Assembly (NCBI GenBank): GCA_018365265.1 | Contig: JAGZKI010000048.1 | Location: 1 to 19,649, forward strand | Direction: 5' to 3' | DNA from: Streptococcus parasanguinis | GTDB taxonomy: Bacteria; Bacillota; Bacilli; Lactobacillales; Streptococcaceae | DNA length: 19,649 nucleotides | Part shown: positions 19,609 through 19,649 of the stretch, in pieces | How positions within the stretch are numbered: the stretch's first letter is position 1 | How the letters are laid out: each line of letters opens with the position of its first letter | The notes under the pieces: generated by a model | The model's input: only the letters and a program-made list of their open reading frames with translations | Told to the model about the DNA's origin: nothing | The model's database searches: none | Translations under genes and position numbers: made by a program

Positions 19609-19649
19609 TTTGGAAAGAATGAGTTTCAGTTGGACTAAAAACAGCGTGA
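19609..19649. mobile_element. Start of a further element in the array
   Basis: TTGGAAAGAATGAGTTTCAG, continuing through TTGGACTAAAAACAGCGT, matches the sequence after att1 and att2 with about three changes. Another element of that family therefore begins at the right edge, and rpsI itself must lie beyond it. Confidence 0.65.

Noticed and set aside
1..19649. CRISPR arrays, tRNA or rRNA genes
   Set aside because: No regularly spaced repeats with unique spacers, no cloverleaf with CCA-type ends and no rRNA-like sequence were seen.

Overview
The window looks like a low-GC Streptococcus chromosome (a S. suis-type streptococcus is plausible, but the species is not proven). The evidence is the Gram-positive promoters and Shine-Dalgarno sites, the CsbD and rhomboid genes, the cadDX cadmium operon, and pMV158/TcpA-type mobile-element genes. 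The dominant theme is one integration hot spot, the 3' end of rpsI (ribosomal protein S9). Five separated copies of the last ~15 S9 codons (peptide PGLKKARKASQFSKR-stop, read on the minus strand) occur near 1230, 3898, 9146, 10255 and 19561. No S9 gene body lies beside any of them, so they are attachment sites of a tandem array of integrative elements. The real rpsI is expected to the right of the window.

Layout. 1-1030 is ordinary chromosome: an IS3-family element end has cut a rhomboid protease gene, followed by csbD. 1080-1277 holds the original rpsI downstream flank and terminator, ending in att1. 1278-3897 is a decayed element with a DUF389 membrane protein gene carrying one in-frame amber codon, a two-TM K+ channel, an unrecognised ORF and the N-terminal half of a TMEM175-type channel gene. 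3947-8400 is a metal module: a TMEM175 C-terminal half, a broken XRE regulator, the cadD-cadX operon with a clear promoter/operator, and an operon of a small DUF6110-like membrane protein plus an HMA-less P1B ATPase. A 5'-truncated IS256-family transposase follows, then a ~197-bp second copy of the rpsI downstream flank (8996-9193). 9194-10254 is an element remnant with a GNAT acetyltransferase and an integrase C-terminal relic.

10303-19608 is a complete-looking ~9.3-kb integrative mobilizable element (IME). Its mobility module, all on the plus strand, is: a small protein, a TcpA/FtsK-like ATPase, a two-TM protein, a double-strand-origin hairpin with a pMV158-like nick sequence, a RepB-like HUH initiator/relaxase, an excisionase-like HTH protein and a tyrosine integrase. 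Integrase arm-type repeats lie at both ends. Its cargo is a minus-strand operon of unrecognised proteins (285 aa, 191 aa, a frameshifted gene, and a ~251-aa protein with a possible zinc site), divergent from a sigma-region-4-like regulator, plus a small exported protein. The cargo looks like an undescribed, partly decayed conflict or defence cassette.

How it works together. Integrase and Xis would move the element in and out of rpsI. The origin hairpin with the Rep protein and TcpA-like ATPase would support rolling-circle replication and mobilization of the excised circle. Several elements also carry a substitute S9 tail followed by a minus-strand intrinsic terminator, so insertion would keep both the protein end and the transcript end of the host gene intact. 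Repeated insertion has built an accretion of elements, with cadmium and other metal efflux as cargo in one part and the unrecognised operon in another.
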